Source: Ahrensia sp.
GTDB lineage: Bacteria; Pseudomonadota; Alphaproteobacteria; Rhizobiales; Rhizobiaceae
Assembly: GCA_028817895.1 (NCBI GenBank)
Contig: JAPPOQ010000043.1
Location: forward strand, 62,001-126,000
DNA length: 64,000 nt
Reading direction: 5' to 3'
In this document: in pieces, positions 1-8,473 of the stretch
How positions within the stretch are numbered: position 1 is the stretch's first letter
Layout of the letters: every line of letters starts with the position of its first letter
The notes under the pieces: model-generated
What the model was told of the DNA's origin: nothing
The model's input: the letters and a program-made list of their open reading frames with translations, nothing else
Database searches by the model: none
Translations under genes and position numbers: made by a program

Positions 1-355
1 GCCGATATTCGGGAATGAAGCGAACAATGGCGGAGGGAAACCCGATACAGGCCAACCCGCCACAGATCACGGCCATGGTCCAAACCCATACAAACACGCC
101 ATATTCGTAGCTGCCCAGCCATCGTGCCATCAGGACCTGACTGACATAAGCGATGAGTGCGCTGACAATTCTCAAGGCAAATACGAACACTGCGGTGCGC
201 TGTGACACCGCGGTTTCATCGCGTCCGGTTGCCACAGCATCTGCCTTTGCAAGCAGGGATGCGATTTTGTCCCCGTGGCGCTCCTGCAGGGCGCGCGGCA
301 TCGCAGGTCCGATGACCTGACCGTATATCTGCGATGGCACAAGACGCTGGAACAT
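1..355 (-). CDS. Polysaccharide flippase, Wzx-like (3' end cut by window edge)
   Basis: Only the first 118 codons lie in the window; the gene runs off the left edge. An N-terminal stretch of about 55 residues looks cytoplasmic. It is followed by a first membrane segment (FALRIVSALIAYVSQVLMA), an ARWLGSYEYGVFVW motif and a second hydrophobic segment that ends in a FPSAIVRFIPEY-like sequence. This pattern is typical of the first two helices of Wzx/MATE-type lipid-linked oligosaccharide flippases, where Gly-x-x-x-Tyr-Gly after helix 1 is common. The gene points the same way as the nearby glycosyltransferases and UDP-glucose dehydrogenase, which supports export of a polysaccharide repeat unit. 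The ATG was chosen because the frame is closed 24 codons upstream; an in-frame GTG ten codons earlier is possible. The family assignment is fairly safe, the substrate unknown. Confidence 0.72.
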   Translation of the reverse strand, partial: MFQRLVPSQIYGQVIGPAMPRALQERHGDKIASLLAKADAVATGRDETAVSQRTAVFVFALRIVSALIAYVSQVLMARWLGSYEYGVFVWVWTMAVICGGLACIGFPSAIVRFIPEYR

Positions 356-435
356 GGGCGGACGGAAACCTGATCGAGTGCGCACCGGTGCGCACGCGCC
401 CCACAATGCTTCCAACCCATTAAGATTTTATAAGA

Positions 436-978
436 TTATCCCTTGAAGCCACCACCATCCAGAAACGCTTGTTCTTCTGGCGTTGTTGTGCGGCCGAGCA
501 GGGAATTTCGATGCGGGAAGCGACCAAAGCGCTCGATAATCTGCGCATGTTCACGCGCTGCCTTCATGTTTGCCTCGACGCCAAAGGATCGCATCTTTTC
601 AAGGCACAACTGCTGATCGACCGGGTGTTCGCTGTGCATCAGGGGCAGGTAACAGAAGGCGCGCAGATCATCGGGCATCTGCTCGTCAATCTTGCGCGCA
701 AGCACGCTTCGCACCAGATGCGCACAGCGCGTGTCCTCCGCAAAGGCCAGAGCGCTGTTTCTGTTGAGATTTCGGGAAAACTGATCCAGTAAGATGATCA
801 GCGCCAAAGCACCCTGCGGGTCGTCGAGCCAATCGTCGAGCTTGCCCTGTCTTGCCTGTGCATGGGTTTCGCCAAAGCGTTCCCTGATCGCCGCATCGAC
901 CTTTGCATCCTTGCGCCACCACTTCTTCGGGCCGATCTCGCGCCAGAAGCTGAGAATCTCATCGGGTAAATCATTCAT
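436..978 (-). CDS. DUF924 family protein
   Basis: A 180-residue protein of the DUF924 family, an all-helical TPR-like fold of uncertain function common in proteobacteria. Family marks are the N-terminal ILSFWREIGPKKWW segment, the ILLDQFSRNL motif around residue 67, and the FCYLPLMHSE and ERFGRFPHRNSLLGR motifs in the C-terminal half. The full open frame continues upstream to about 1482. That stretch is antisense to the TusA-like gene and not family-like, so the ATG that gives MNDLPDEIL was taken. The length fits the family. It stands alone, upstream of the divergent TusA-like gene. No function should be inferred beyond the family. Confidence 0.85.
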   Translation of the reverse strand: MNDLPDEILSFWREIGPKKWWRKDAKVDAAIRERFGETHAQARQGKLDDWLDDPQGALALIILLDQFSRNLNRNSALAFAEDTRCAHLVRSVLARKIDEQMPDDLRAFCYLPLMHSEHPVDQQLCLEKMRSFGVEANMKAAREHAQIIERFGRFPHRNSLLGRTTTPEEQAFLDGGGFKG

Positions 979-1074
979 GGGCGTGTCGCCGATACCGATT
1001 GCAATTGGCGCAGGATAACGCCATCTGCCGTTCGGAGTGAATGCCACCGTGACTGAGCGCGAAACAATAACGTT

Positions 1075-1320
1075 ATGACAGCCAGTGACTTTGAAACCAT
1101 CGACCTGCGTGGCTATCGCTGCCCGCTTCCCGTGTTGAAGACACGCAAGCGCATGATTGCCCTTGCGGAAGGGGAACGCATTTGCGTGCTTGTTGACGAC
1201 CCGCTTGCCGGCATCGACATTCCCAATTTCTGCCGCGAGACGGGGCAGGTGTTGATCGAGCAGACCGCGGGTGATGGGGCTGAAATCACCTTCATTCTTG
1301 AACGAAGAAGCGCGTTCTAA
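1075..1320 (+). CDS. TusA-like sulfurtransferase
   Basis: An 81-residue protein of the TusA/SirA/YeeD family, small sulfur carriers that bind a persulfide on a conserved cysteine. The signature Cys-Pro-x-Pro is present near the N-terminus (GYRCPLPVLKTRK, Cys at about residue 16), followed by the usual beta-alpha-beta-alpha-beta layout and a Phe-Cys-Arg-Glu-Thr-Gly segment. Length is normal. It could hand sulfur to tRNA thiolation, molybdenum cofactor or Fe-S metabolism; the sequence cannot separate these. Its stop codon overlaps the stop of the convergent CobW gene by four bases, leaving no intergenic terminator. Confidence 0.85.
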   Translation: MTASDFETIDLRGYRCPLPVLKTRKRMIALAEGERICVLVDDPLAGIDIPNFCRETGQVLIEQTAGDGAEITFILERRSAF

Positions 1321-2324
1321 AAGAAGCCCGTCGGCGCGAGCGGGTTCTGCGTCAAGGCCTGGCGATCTGCTGTGTCCGGGCGAGGCGTTCTGCAAAGGCT
1401 CGAAAACAGATCGCGGACAGCGCGTTCGTCGAGATTGCGAGCGATGACGACGAGTCGAGTCTTGCGACTTTGATCTGGCCATTGCTGTAATGCATAGGGC
1501 TGCTCGAAAACCGTGCCAACGCCCTGAACGACCAGCGGTCCTGCTTCATCCACCAGCTGCACCAGACCTTTGACGCGCAGAAGATCATTGCCCCATCGCA
1601 TCACTATGCCGTGCAGAAATATGTCTAAATCAGCGCGATGAAGCGGGTGTTGCGCGGTCAGGCTGACGGAGCCCACCGATTGCGCGTGCGTATGGTTTCG
1701 TATCGCCGATCGGCCATCCAATTGCAAACCACTCCCTCTATCGGCTTGCAGCCATACAGTGGGAGGCTTGCTCACAGAATTGACGTCGTGGATCGGCGCG
1801 CTGGGATTGAGGCTGGCAAGGGCTTCCGGCAGGTTCTGTTGAGGGGCGGCGATGTCGGTCTTGGTCAGCAAGATACGGTCGCTCAAGGCGATTTGCTGTC
1901 TCGCTTCACCATGTTCTTTCAAAATGGCCTCGCCCTTGCCTGCACTCACCAGAGCGATGATGGCCTCAAGTTCGAAATACGTCTGACAGACCGGATGTGC
2001 GACTATCGTGCCGGCAATCGGTGCCGGGTCGGCCAGCCCCGTTGTTTCGATGATGACACGATCCGGGCGGGATGGCCTTTCCAGTAACTTGGTCAATGTG
2101 TCGGCCAAATCGCCGCGCATGGCACAACACAGGCACCCGCCTGACAATTCCACGATGCTCTCGTCCACGCGTTCGACCAGAAGATGATCGATGCCGATGT
2201 CCCCGAATTCGTTGATGATCAGCGCGGCACCATCCAGTGAGCCGCCATCGAGCAACCGATTGAGAAAAGTCGTCTTTCCGGCGCCCAGAAACCCGGTAAT
2301 GATCGAGACAGGAATTCGGGTCAT
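1317..2324 (-). CDS. CobW/COG0523 family G3E GTPase
   Basis: A 335-residue metal-chaperone-type GTPase. The P-loop GFLGAGKTT lies at residues 11-19 and the hallmark CxCC metal site (Gly-Gly-Cys-Leu-Cys-Cys) at 62-67. A guanine-specificity motif TKTD follows near 153, and a CobW C-terminal domain ends the protein. Members load or traffic Zn, Co or other metals; the actual metal cannot be told from sequence. The ATG overlaps the stop of the upstream D,D-carboxypeptidase gene (ATGA), so translation is probably coupled and the two genes are in one operon with the glycosyltransferases. No zinc-dependent paralog is seen next to it. Confidence 0.88.
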   Translation of the reverse strand: MTRIPVSIITGFLGAGKTTFLNRLLDGGSLDGAALIINEFGDIGIDHLLVERVDESIVELSGGCLCCAMRGDLADTLTKLLERPSRPDRVIIETTGLADPAPIAGTIVAHPVCQTYFELEAIIALVSAGKGEAILKEHGEARQQIALSDRILLTKTDIAAPQQNLPEALASLNPSAPIHDVNSVSKPPTVWLQADRGSGLQLDGRSAIRNHTHAQSVGSVSLTAQHPLHRADLDIFLHGIVMRWGNDLLRVKGLVQLVDEAGPLVVQGVGTVFEQPYALQQWPDQSRKTRLVVIARNLDERAVRDLFSSLCRTPRPDTADRQALTQNPLAPTGFF

Positions 2325-3649
2325 CGCCCTGCTGGACGAAATGTGGGAATGGCCAAATTGCGTTCAACAGCAAGGGCGACTTTGCCATCTCCGGCGGACT
2401 CGGTTGTCGTTTCCACCTTCTGCGAACTGGTTTGCGGTCCGGCGGTGGTTTGGAAAATGGCGGTGATGTTTGGGGAAACAGCAGGCCGCCATGTTGGCAA
2501 TGGTGCCCGGGCGGTGGGGATCATCGCCGTGGCCCCGCCGAGACGCACTGTGATGGGCTTGCCCGAGATTTCCCGTTCAGACAGCCAGGGCGAATTGATG
2601 ACGGCCTGACCCGCGCCCGGTTCGTATCGTGCGGCACGAGCAGCCGCGCTGCACATGACGGGTCTGAGATTGCGTGGCGACGCTACCGCATTTGCATCCG
2701 GCTTGAGTTCTTCAATGGGCGTGCCGGCATCATTGGGCAATTGAAAGCCCTCCGTGATCAGCTTGGCGGCATCGACCGCACGGCTGGTCTGCGAATCACG
2801 GCCTAACACCACGGCTGCAATGCGGCGGCCGGAGCGTGTTGCCGAGCCGATGAAATTGTAGCCGGAGGCACAGACAAATCCGGTCTTGAACCCATCGCCT
2901 CCGCGATAGCGCTCCAGCAGAAGATTGTAGGAATAATAGACGCGCTGAATGATGCGCCTCTGCTTGGTGCGTTGCGGAGCGAGGATCGAAGCCGATCGGA
3001 ACAAATGGCCATATTGGGGGAAACGCTTGTGCAGCGCGCGCACCAATATGCCCATGTCCCGGGCCGTGGTCACCTGTCGCGGGTCGTGCAATCCGTGTGG
3101 ATTGACAAAGTGCGAGCCCGTCATGCCAAGGCTGCGTGCCTCGCGATTCATCATATCAGTGAAACCCGCGACGGTTCCCCCAACCGCCTCCGCCAAAGCG
3201 ACCGAGATGTCATTGGCCGATTTGATTGTGACTTGTGGAAGCGCGTTTTCCACCGTCATCACCGTGCCGACACGATACCCCATACGGCTTGGCGGCTGGC
3301 GTCGCGCTTCCTTCGACACCCGCACCGGACTGTCGAGGGCAATACGTCCCGCCTCGATCTCGCGAAAAACAACCCAGGCGGTCACCAGCTTGGCGAGCGA
3401 TGCCGGATGCCATGCATCGAAAGCCTGCTTATGGGAAAGGACTCGACCCGTCTCCAGATCGATGGAAAGATGCGGCGCCGCCGATATCGTTGCCGGGGTG
3501 AACAGGGATATGAACATGGCGAACAGCGTCGCCATCATGGCAAGGGGGGTCGCGCAGCGCATCTGGGCAGGTGTCACGGTCTGTTGGATCAGGGCCATGT
3601 AGCGCGAAAACATGGCATCGTCATGCCCCGTCATGCGAAATGGCATCAT
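2321..3649 (-). CDS. D-alanyl-D-alanine carboxypeptidase, peptidase S11
   Basis: A 442-residue penicillin-binding protein of the DacA/PBP5 class that trims the terminal D-Ala from peptidoglycan stem peptides in the periplasm. The three active-site motifs are present: SLAK at 84-87 with the nucleophile Ser84, SAN at 144-146, and a KTG-type triad in GGDGFKTGF near 255. A hydrophobic signal segment (about residues 35-57) ends near TISAAP. The C-terminal 140 residues are Pro/Ala/Thr rich and unlike the usual PBP5 C domain, with no obvious amphipathic anchor. The start is the ATG in a TAATG overlap with the upstream GT4 gene. Internal Met codons at 13, 18 or 30 are alternatives. Confidence 0.88.
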   Translation of the reverse strand: MMPFRMTGHDDAMFSRYMALIQQTVTPAQMRCATPLAMMATLFAMFISLFTPATISAAPHLSIDLETGRVLSHKQAFDAWHPASLAKLVTAWVVFREIEAGRIALDSPVRVSKEARRQPPSRMGYRVGTVMTVENALPQVTIKSANDISVALAEAVGGTVAGFTDMMNREARSLGMTGSHFVNPHGLHDPRQVTTARDMGILVRALHKRFPQYGHLFRSASILAPQRTKQRRIIQRVYYSYNLLLERYRGGDGFKTGFVCASGYNFIGSATRSGRRIAAVVLGRDSQTSRAVDAAKLITEGFQLPNDAGTPIEELKPDANAVASPRNLRPVMCSAAARAARYEPGAGQAVINSPWLSEREISGKPITVRLGGATAMIPTARAPLPTWRPAVSPNITAIFQTTAGPQTSSQKVETTTESAGDGKVALAVERNLAIPTFRPAGR

Positions 3650-4770
3650 TACAGGGTGGTGAGCTTTTCGCGAAGAGCACGGTCGATAATTGCCGAAACG
3701 GCAATAAGCGAGTGATAGCTTTCAACATGCGCCTTTGCATTTCTGGAAAGGTCGCTGCGCAAACTTGGGTGAGACACCAGCTGGGCGAGGTTCTCGCGGA
3801 ACGCCTCCGCATGGTCTTGTGGCGACAGAAGACCCGTTTGACCATGTCGAACGACAAGCGGCACGCCCATCGATTCAAGTGCGCATACGGGCAGGCCGCA
3901 AAGTTGTGCCTCCAAATAGACCATGCCGATCGGTTCCTTCCATCCCGGCCAGACAAACACATCGCTTTGCCGCATCAGGTTGATGACATCCGCATGGTCC
4001 ACGGCACCGGCAAAATGAAGGCGAGTCGGGTCAATGGTCTCAAAGAAGCCTTTGATCGTTTCGGCTTCCGGGCCGTCTCCGACAGCGACAAACGTCCAGT
4101 GCAGCGCTTGCAAACCCTTCAGTGCTTCTGCGATGCGGCGATAGTTTTCGACCTTCTTTCCTGGCCGCATCATGCCAGCCGTCATGAGAATCGGCCAGTC
4201 ATCGCGCCAGTGTTCAGGCAAACAGGCTTTGCTTGATGCCCTGTTTGATTGGGTGTCGATAAAGGGCGGAATCATTGCAGTTTGCTGGTCGCTAATGCCG
4301 AGGCTGCGCAAATAGTCCCGATCTGTGGGCTTGAAGCACAAATGCAGGGTGGCGGAGCGAATGCCGCTTTGGGCTTCAGCGCGCCAATTGCGCCACAAGT
4401 CGCCACCGTTCTCAAATCCCTGGCCCGTTCTGGCGGCCTCGACCGTAACATAAGGAATGGAGAGCGCTTTGCAGACAAAGGGGCCAATCCAGTCGGGCGC
4501 CTTGCAATAGGGATGATAGGTCACCCAGCAATCCGGCGGAGCCGGGCTAAGGCGGCTGAAAACGGCCCGGGCTTCCTGGAGCGCTTCTGCCTTGCGTTGC
4601 TGAAGAATGTCGTCTTCTGGCCGCTTGGAATAGGCGATGAACGCGCTGGCAAGATCAACGTTATGATCGGCGTGCCGCATGGCTGCAATAAGGTTGCGCG
4701 CGATCAGCCTGTCCCCGGAGGCGATGGGATGATCGGGCGGTTTGATGGGAGCATAGAATGCGATTCTCAT
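3649..4770 (-). CDS. Glycosyltransferase family 4
   Basis: A 373-residue GT-B fold enzyme that probably transfers a sugar from a nucleotide donor during polysaccharide assembly at the cytoplasmic membrane face. The N-terminal half begins MRIAFYAPIKPPDHP with a Ser-Gly-Asp donor/acceptor loop. The C-terminal half carries a donor-site pattern: a MRPGKK turn, a VGDGPE segment, and then an E-x7-E-like stretch around KEPIGMVYLEAQLCGLPVCA. Start and stop overlap both neighbours, which are also glycosyltransferase or envelope genes. Donor and linkage cannot be predicted. Confidence 0.85.
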   Translation of the reverse strand: MRIAFYAPIKPPDHPIASGDRLIARNLIAAMRHADHNVDLASAFIAYSKRPEDDILQQRKAEALQEARAVFSRLSPAPPDCWVTYHPYCKAPDWIGPFVCKALSIPYVTVEAARTGQGFENGGDLWRNWRAEAQSGIRSATLHLCFKPTDRDYLRSLGISDQQTAMIPPFIDTQSNRASSKACLPEHWRDDWPILMTAGMMRPGKKVENYRRIAEALKGLQALHWTFVAVGDGPEAETIKGFFETIDPTRLHFAGAVDHADVINLMRQSDVFVWPGWKEPIGMVYLEAQLCGLPVCALESMGVPLVVRHGQTGLLSPQDHAEAFRENLAQLVSHPSLRSDLSRNAKAHVESYHSLIAVSAIIDRALREKLTTL

Positions 4771-5924
4771 GCGCGTTCTTTGATCCAGTCAAACAGCAGC
4801 TCCGCGGAACGTTCCGCACCGCCGAAATCTATGTCATGAACAACGGCGTCCAATGCCATGGCGCGGTTCGCAGCCTCGCGGAGTGAGGTGAGCGTCAATC
4901 GAGATTGCGGCAGTGTCACTGCATATCCGGCACGCTGCAACAGCTCGGCCCGGCGCAATTGTTCCGTTTGGCCAGTTGTATCGTGCGGGACAAACACCGC
5001 CCTGCATCCACCAGCCTTGTGAGCGGCAAGAACATCCATCGCCGTGTTGTAGCCGCATTGCGAAATCGAGAGCTTCGCCCGTTCAAGATGTTGTACCAAT
5101 CCGTCCAGACGCTCCACGACGATGATATGTGCCGCTGCCTCGCGGTGCAACCGCCGCGCGATGGCGTCGGGCAAATTCGGTCCGGTCGCCAGACACCAGG
5201 TCAAATCGGGCCTTGCATTGGCCAGCTGAATTGCGGTGCGCATCAAGCTTTCACCAAACCCGCCTCCGCCGGCGGAAACGACCACATCGAAGCTTTGCTC
5301 CGGTTCGTTCTTGCGCGTCGGCGCGACCACAAAACCGGTATAGAAAAGCTTGCGTGCAATGGCTTGGGCGAGTGGAAAGGTCGCATCGAGTCTTATGATC
5401 GTCGAGTCGGCATGCACCAGCACGCGGTCATAGTGATCCTCTATCCAGCCACGCACTTCCTCGGAGCGGCCCGGCTTGCGTTTCTCTTGCAGAATGTCCC
5501 TCACTGAAGACACGATCAGTGGGGCGCGCTGTCTTTTGGACGCGGCCTCCAGAAGAGCGAGTATCTCATGGCGCACGACACGGCGCCCGAAGGGAAAAGC
5601 CTCTGTTAGAATTGCATCAGGCGACATCTTTGCGAATGCGCGCAGCAACATGTCGCGTCTGCGATCCATATAGTCCTGCGAAATCGGATCTCCGTCTGCG
5701 TCAAGCATGACCGAATAGCTCGCATCAGCGGCTCTGATGGGCGGCAAGTAGACTGTGTTCTGCGCATCGAAGGAGATGCCCTCCAGCGGTATGCCACCAT
5801 AGATCACATCGACCGCGAGGCCAGAGCGCGAAAATGCTTCAATCAGACGTTGAGCGCGGTGCACATGTCCGACACCCAGAAGATGCAGAAAGTAAAACAG
5901 GAGCCTTGGGCGATCCTCGCTCAC
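4767..5924 (-). CDS. GT28-like glycosyltransferase (MurG/COG4671-type)
   Basis: A 385-residue GT-B protein resembling the MurG/MGT C-terminal fold. It opens with FYFLHLLGVGHVHRAQRL, where Gly-x-Gly-His-x-x-Arg is the usual N-domain loop, has SAGGGGFGE at 217-225, and a Cys-Gly-Tyr-Asn-Thr motif at 290-294 followed by an Asp-Thr-x-x-Gln-x-x-Glu-Gln-x-x-Arg acceptor-side pattern. The same motifs occur in the gene at 7173-8405, so the two are distant paralogs separated by one GT4 gene. The start is GTG, preceded by a GGGGTGA element. Likely role: sugar addition in exopolysaccharide synthesis. Confidence 0.8.
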   Translation of the reverse strand: MSEDRPRLLFYFLHLLGVGHVHRAQRLIEAFSRSGLAVDVIYGGIPLEGISFDAQNTVYLPPIRAADASYSVMLDADGDPISQDYMDRRRDMLLRAFAKMSPDAILTEAFPFGRRVVRHEILALLEAASKRQRAPLIVSSVRDILQEKRKPGRSEEVRGWIEDHYDRVLVHADSTIIRLDATFPLAQAIARKLFYTGFVVAPTRKNEPEQSFDVVVSAGGGGFGESLMRTAIQLANARPDLTWCLATGPNLPDAIARRLHREAAAHIIVVERLDGLVQHLERAKLSISQCGYNTAMDVLAAHKAGGCRAVFVPHDTTGQTEQLRRAELLQRAGYAVTLPQSRLTLTSLREAANRAMALDAVVHDIDFGGAERSAELLFDWIKERA

Positions 5925-5927
5925 CGA

Positions 5928-7169
5928 TCACCCCAGAAGATCTATGAGTTGTTGGATTTCTCGACCAGCGTTGAAATCGTCATGGACCCAACCCATGCCG
6001 ACCTTGCCCATCTCAGCGCGCAGCTCCGGGTCCCGACCGAGTTCAACGATCGCACGCGCCAGCGTCACTGAATCATCTGGCGGCACCAGGCGCCCATTGC
6101 GACCATCGACAATAAGCTCCGGGATGCCTGAAATTGGCGTTGAGATCACAGGCAAGCGCTGACTTTGCGCTTCGACGATCACATTGGGCAGACCGTCCCG
6201 GTCGCCATTGGCTGCAATGCGACAGGGCAGCACAAACAGGTCGCTTTCGCGATAGGCCTGTAAAACTCGGGACTGATCTTGTGCTCCAAGAAAGGAGATT
6301 TTCTTTGACAAGGACAAGTCTTCCGCCAGTGCTTTCAAGGCGTTCAGTTGCGGGCCACCCGCAATATGCGTCCAGCGCCAGTGGAAGCTCTTGGGCAAGC
6401 GCGACAAGGCACGCAGCAAGGTGTCCAGCCCTTTCTTTTCAACCGCGCGGCCAACAGACAGAAGCTGCACCGGGTTGTCTGGTTGGCGACCGTCGCGTTG
6501 CGAACCGGCCTGGTGCGGAGGCGGAAAGCGGTTCAGGTCCAACCCGTGATAGAGCAATCGCACCTTGTTTGGGTCTCGTGACAATCGGCTCAGATGGTCG
6601 GCACCGCCTTTGGTGCATGTAACCGTCCATTCTGCGGAATCCAGTTTCTCAGAAAGTTCCCAGTCCGGTGATGTCCAGATGTCCTTGGCATGAGCGGATA
6701 TGGCGAATGGCAGTTCCCGCATGATGCCCGTGTAACGCGTCACCGATCCTGGCGTGTGGATGAAATGCCCGTACAGCATCTCAATGTCACTCGGCAGTTC
6801 GGTGGCGGCGACCATGGCTTGCACGAAACGACGGAACCGGTTGCGCGTGCGGTCGCGGGCAAAGTCTACACGCCATGTTCTGAACGCTTCACGAAAGCCT
6901 GGCAGTTTGCGCGCGGCAAGGAATGCGGTCAGACAGCGCCGCGGCTCCTGATGAACATATTCGGGCAGATAGGTGAGCGGCGCGACGATTTCGTCATGCA
7001 CCGGGTGGTTTTTGGTGTCGGTGGGATGGCGCAAGGAGACAAGGTCCATGCGCAGTCCGGCGCGCTGAAGGCTCAGTATTTCCTGCGCGATGAAGGTTTC
7101 CGACAGGCGTGGATAGCCCTTCAAGAACACGGCAATGCGGCGTCCTGCACTGCGTCTCTCAGGTGACAT
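5928..7169 (-). CDS. Glycosyltransferase family 4 (colanic-acid type)
   Basis: A 413-residue GT4 enzyme. The N-terminus reads AVFLKGYPRLSETFIAQEI, a marker of the WcaL/AmsK-like colanic and amylovoran acid transferases. Residues near 130-175 carry YGHFIHTPGSVT and the SAHAKDIW donor-domain entry. The C domain has SVGRAVEKKGLDTLL, then the DGLPNVIVEAQSQRLPVIST segment containing the catalytic E-x7-E motif. It is three bases from each neighbouring gene, consistent with one polycistronic polysaccharide unit. Donor sugar unknown. Confidence 0.87.
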   Translation of the reverse strand: MSPERRSAGRRIAVFLKGYPRLSETFIAQEILSLQRAGLRMDLVSLRHPTDTKNHPVHDEIVAPLTYLPEYVHQEPRRCLTAFLAARKLPGFREAFRTWRVDFARDRTRNRFRRFVQAMVAATELPSDIEMLYGHFIHTPGSVTRYTGIMRELPFAISAHAKDIWTSPDWELSEKLDSAEWTVTCTKGGADHLSRLSRDPNKVRLLYHGLDLNRFPPPHQAGSQRDGRQPDNPVQLLSVGRAVEKKGLDTLLRALSRLPKSFHWRWTHIAGGPQLNALKALAEDLSLSKKISFLGAQDQSRVLQAYRESDLFVLPCRIAANGDRDGLPNVIVEAQSQRLPVISTPISGIPELIVDGRNGRLVPPDDSVTLARAIVELGRDPELRAEMGKVGMGWVHDDFNAGREIQQLIDLLG

Positions 7170-7172
7170 GGC

Positions 7173-8405
7173 TTAAAGCACCGCGGCTGCGCTTTGAGGG
7201 GCCGCCCGACTCGTCCTTGTCGTGTTCGATTGACCACTGAGTATCGTATCCACATGGGCCACGATAACACCCAAGCCGTCCAGATCGATCGCATGGTCGC
7301 TTTGTGACGGCTTGGCAGCATGCGGCAATACATGAAGCGCGTCGGCCATCGTCGCCGGGTTCATCGCCCGTTCACTGTCGAGAATTTGTGTCAGCCCCAG
7401 TTCCGCCGCGCGTGTCGCTCGGATCAGTTGCTCTTCGCGCGGATGAGTGCGCGGCAAAAACAGGGCCGGTTTGTCGAAGGACAGGATTTCGCAAAAAGTG
7501 TTGTAGCCGCACATGCCAATCATCGCCGTCGCGCGGTCAATAATGGTTTCAAGCTCATTGTCGAAGCCGATAACGGTGACATTGGTAAGCAGTGCCGCGC
7601 GGCGCTTTATCTCCTCACGTTTTTCGCGGCGCATGAAGGGGCCGGTAACCAGAACGAGCGGATAAACCAGATTGCGATCATATTCTCGTGCGGCAAGAAC
7701 CATGGACATGACATCCGCACCATCACCGCCTCCGCCTGCTGTGACCAGAATGAAGTCCTCGGGCAGGCGTGCCGCAAAGTCTTTCTCCGAATCCAGTCGA
7801 TCGCGTTCAAGAAATCCGGTATAGGTCACCTTGCGTGCCAGTCCGTCTGGCACATTGAGCCCCTGCAAGGGGTCCCAGAAATTGTCAGGCCCGTAAATCC
7901 AGACATCGTCATAAAGAGAGGCGACTTCTGACAGGACATTTCGCTTGGACCAATCTTCGTCTAATCGCTCCGGCGCATCCATCACATCGCGCAGACCCAG
8001 GATGGTTCGACACCCCTTTTCGCGCATTGCCGTAAGTGTTTTGACGACTTCACCACGCAGGCCCAGTGGCTCTTTGTCGACGATGAAAATGTCGGGATCG
8101 AAGAGAGTCGCTGTTTGCAGGATCAGTGCTTCGCGCATGGCGAGCGTGTCAGCGATATCTATGTGGTCGGAAATCGAGGTGTAGTCGCCCGAATAAAGCT
8201 TGATGACACTTGGAATCTTGACGAAATCCACCCGCGCCTTGAACGCGAAAGCTCCTGCGATCTGAGATCCGGAGATGATGAGAACCGTCAGCCCCTTGAA
8301 GCGTTCAACCAGCGCGTGAGCGATGGTTCGGCATCGGCGCAAATGACCAAGGCCAAACGTGTCATGGCTGTACATGAGTATGCGTGCGTCGTTGAGGCGT
8401 TTCAT
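7173..8405 (-). CDS. GT28-like glycosyltransferase, paralog of 4767-5924
   Basis: A 410-residue protein of the COG4671-type predicted glycosyltransferases. It starts ILMYSHDTFGLGHLRRCRTIAHAL, with the Gly-Leu-Gly-His-x-x-Arg loop, has TAGGGGDG near residue 225, and a Cys-Gly-Tyr-Asn-Thr motif at 299-303 followed by an acceptor-side EEQLIRATRAAELG stretch. It shares motifs and order with the gene two places downstream. The C-terminal 40 residues are Ser/Thr/Ala rich and look disordered. It is the first of four glycosyltransferase genes and lies 68 nt downstream of the UDP-glucose dehydrogenase gene. Confidence 0.8.
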   Translation of the reverse strand: MKRLNDARILMYSHDTFGLGHLRRCRTIAHALVERFKGLTVLIISGSQIAGAFAFKARVDFVKIPSVIKLYSGDYTSISDHIDIADTLAMREALILQTATLFDPDIFIVDKEPLGLRGEVVKTLTAMREKGCRTILGLRDVMDAPERLDEDWSKRNVLSEVASLYDDVWIYGPDNFWDPLQGLNVPDGLARKVTYTGFLERDRLDSEKDFAARLPEDFILVTAGGGGDGADVMSMVLAAREYDRNLVYPLVLVTGPFMRREKREEIKRRAALLTNVTVIGFDNELETIIDRATAMIGMCGYNTFCEILSFDKPALFLPRTHPREEQLIRATRAAELGLTQILDSERAMNPATMADALHVLPHAAKPSQSDHAIDLDGLGVIVAHVDTILSGQSNTTRTSRAAPQSAAAVL

Positions 8406-8473
8406 CGGGCCGATTAAGGGGCTTTCAGGTCAACTCCACACGGCGGCCAGCATAGAAAGTATGGCGCTTCAGT

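Noticed and set aside
979-1482. N-terminal extension of the DUF924 gene
   Set aside because: It overlaps the TusA-like gene in antisense and does not resemble the family.
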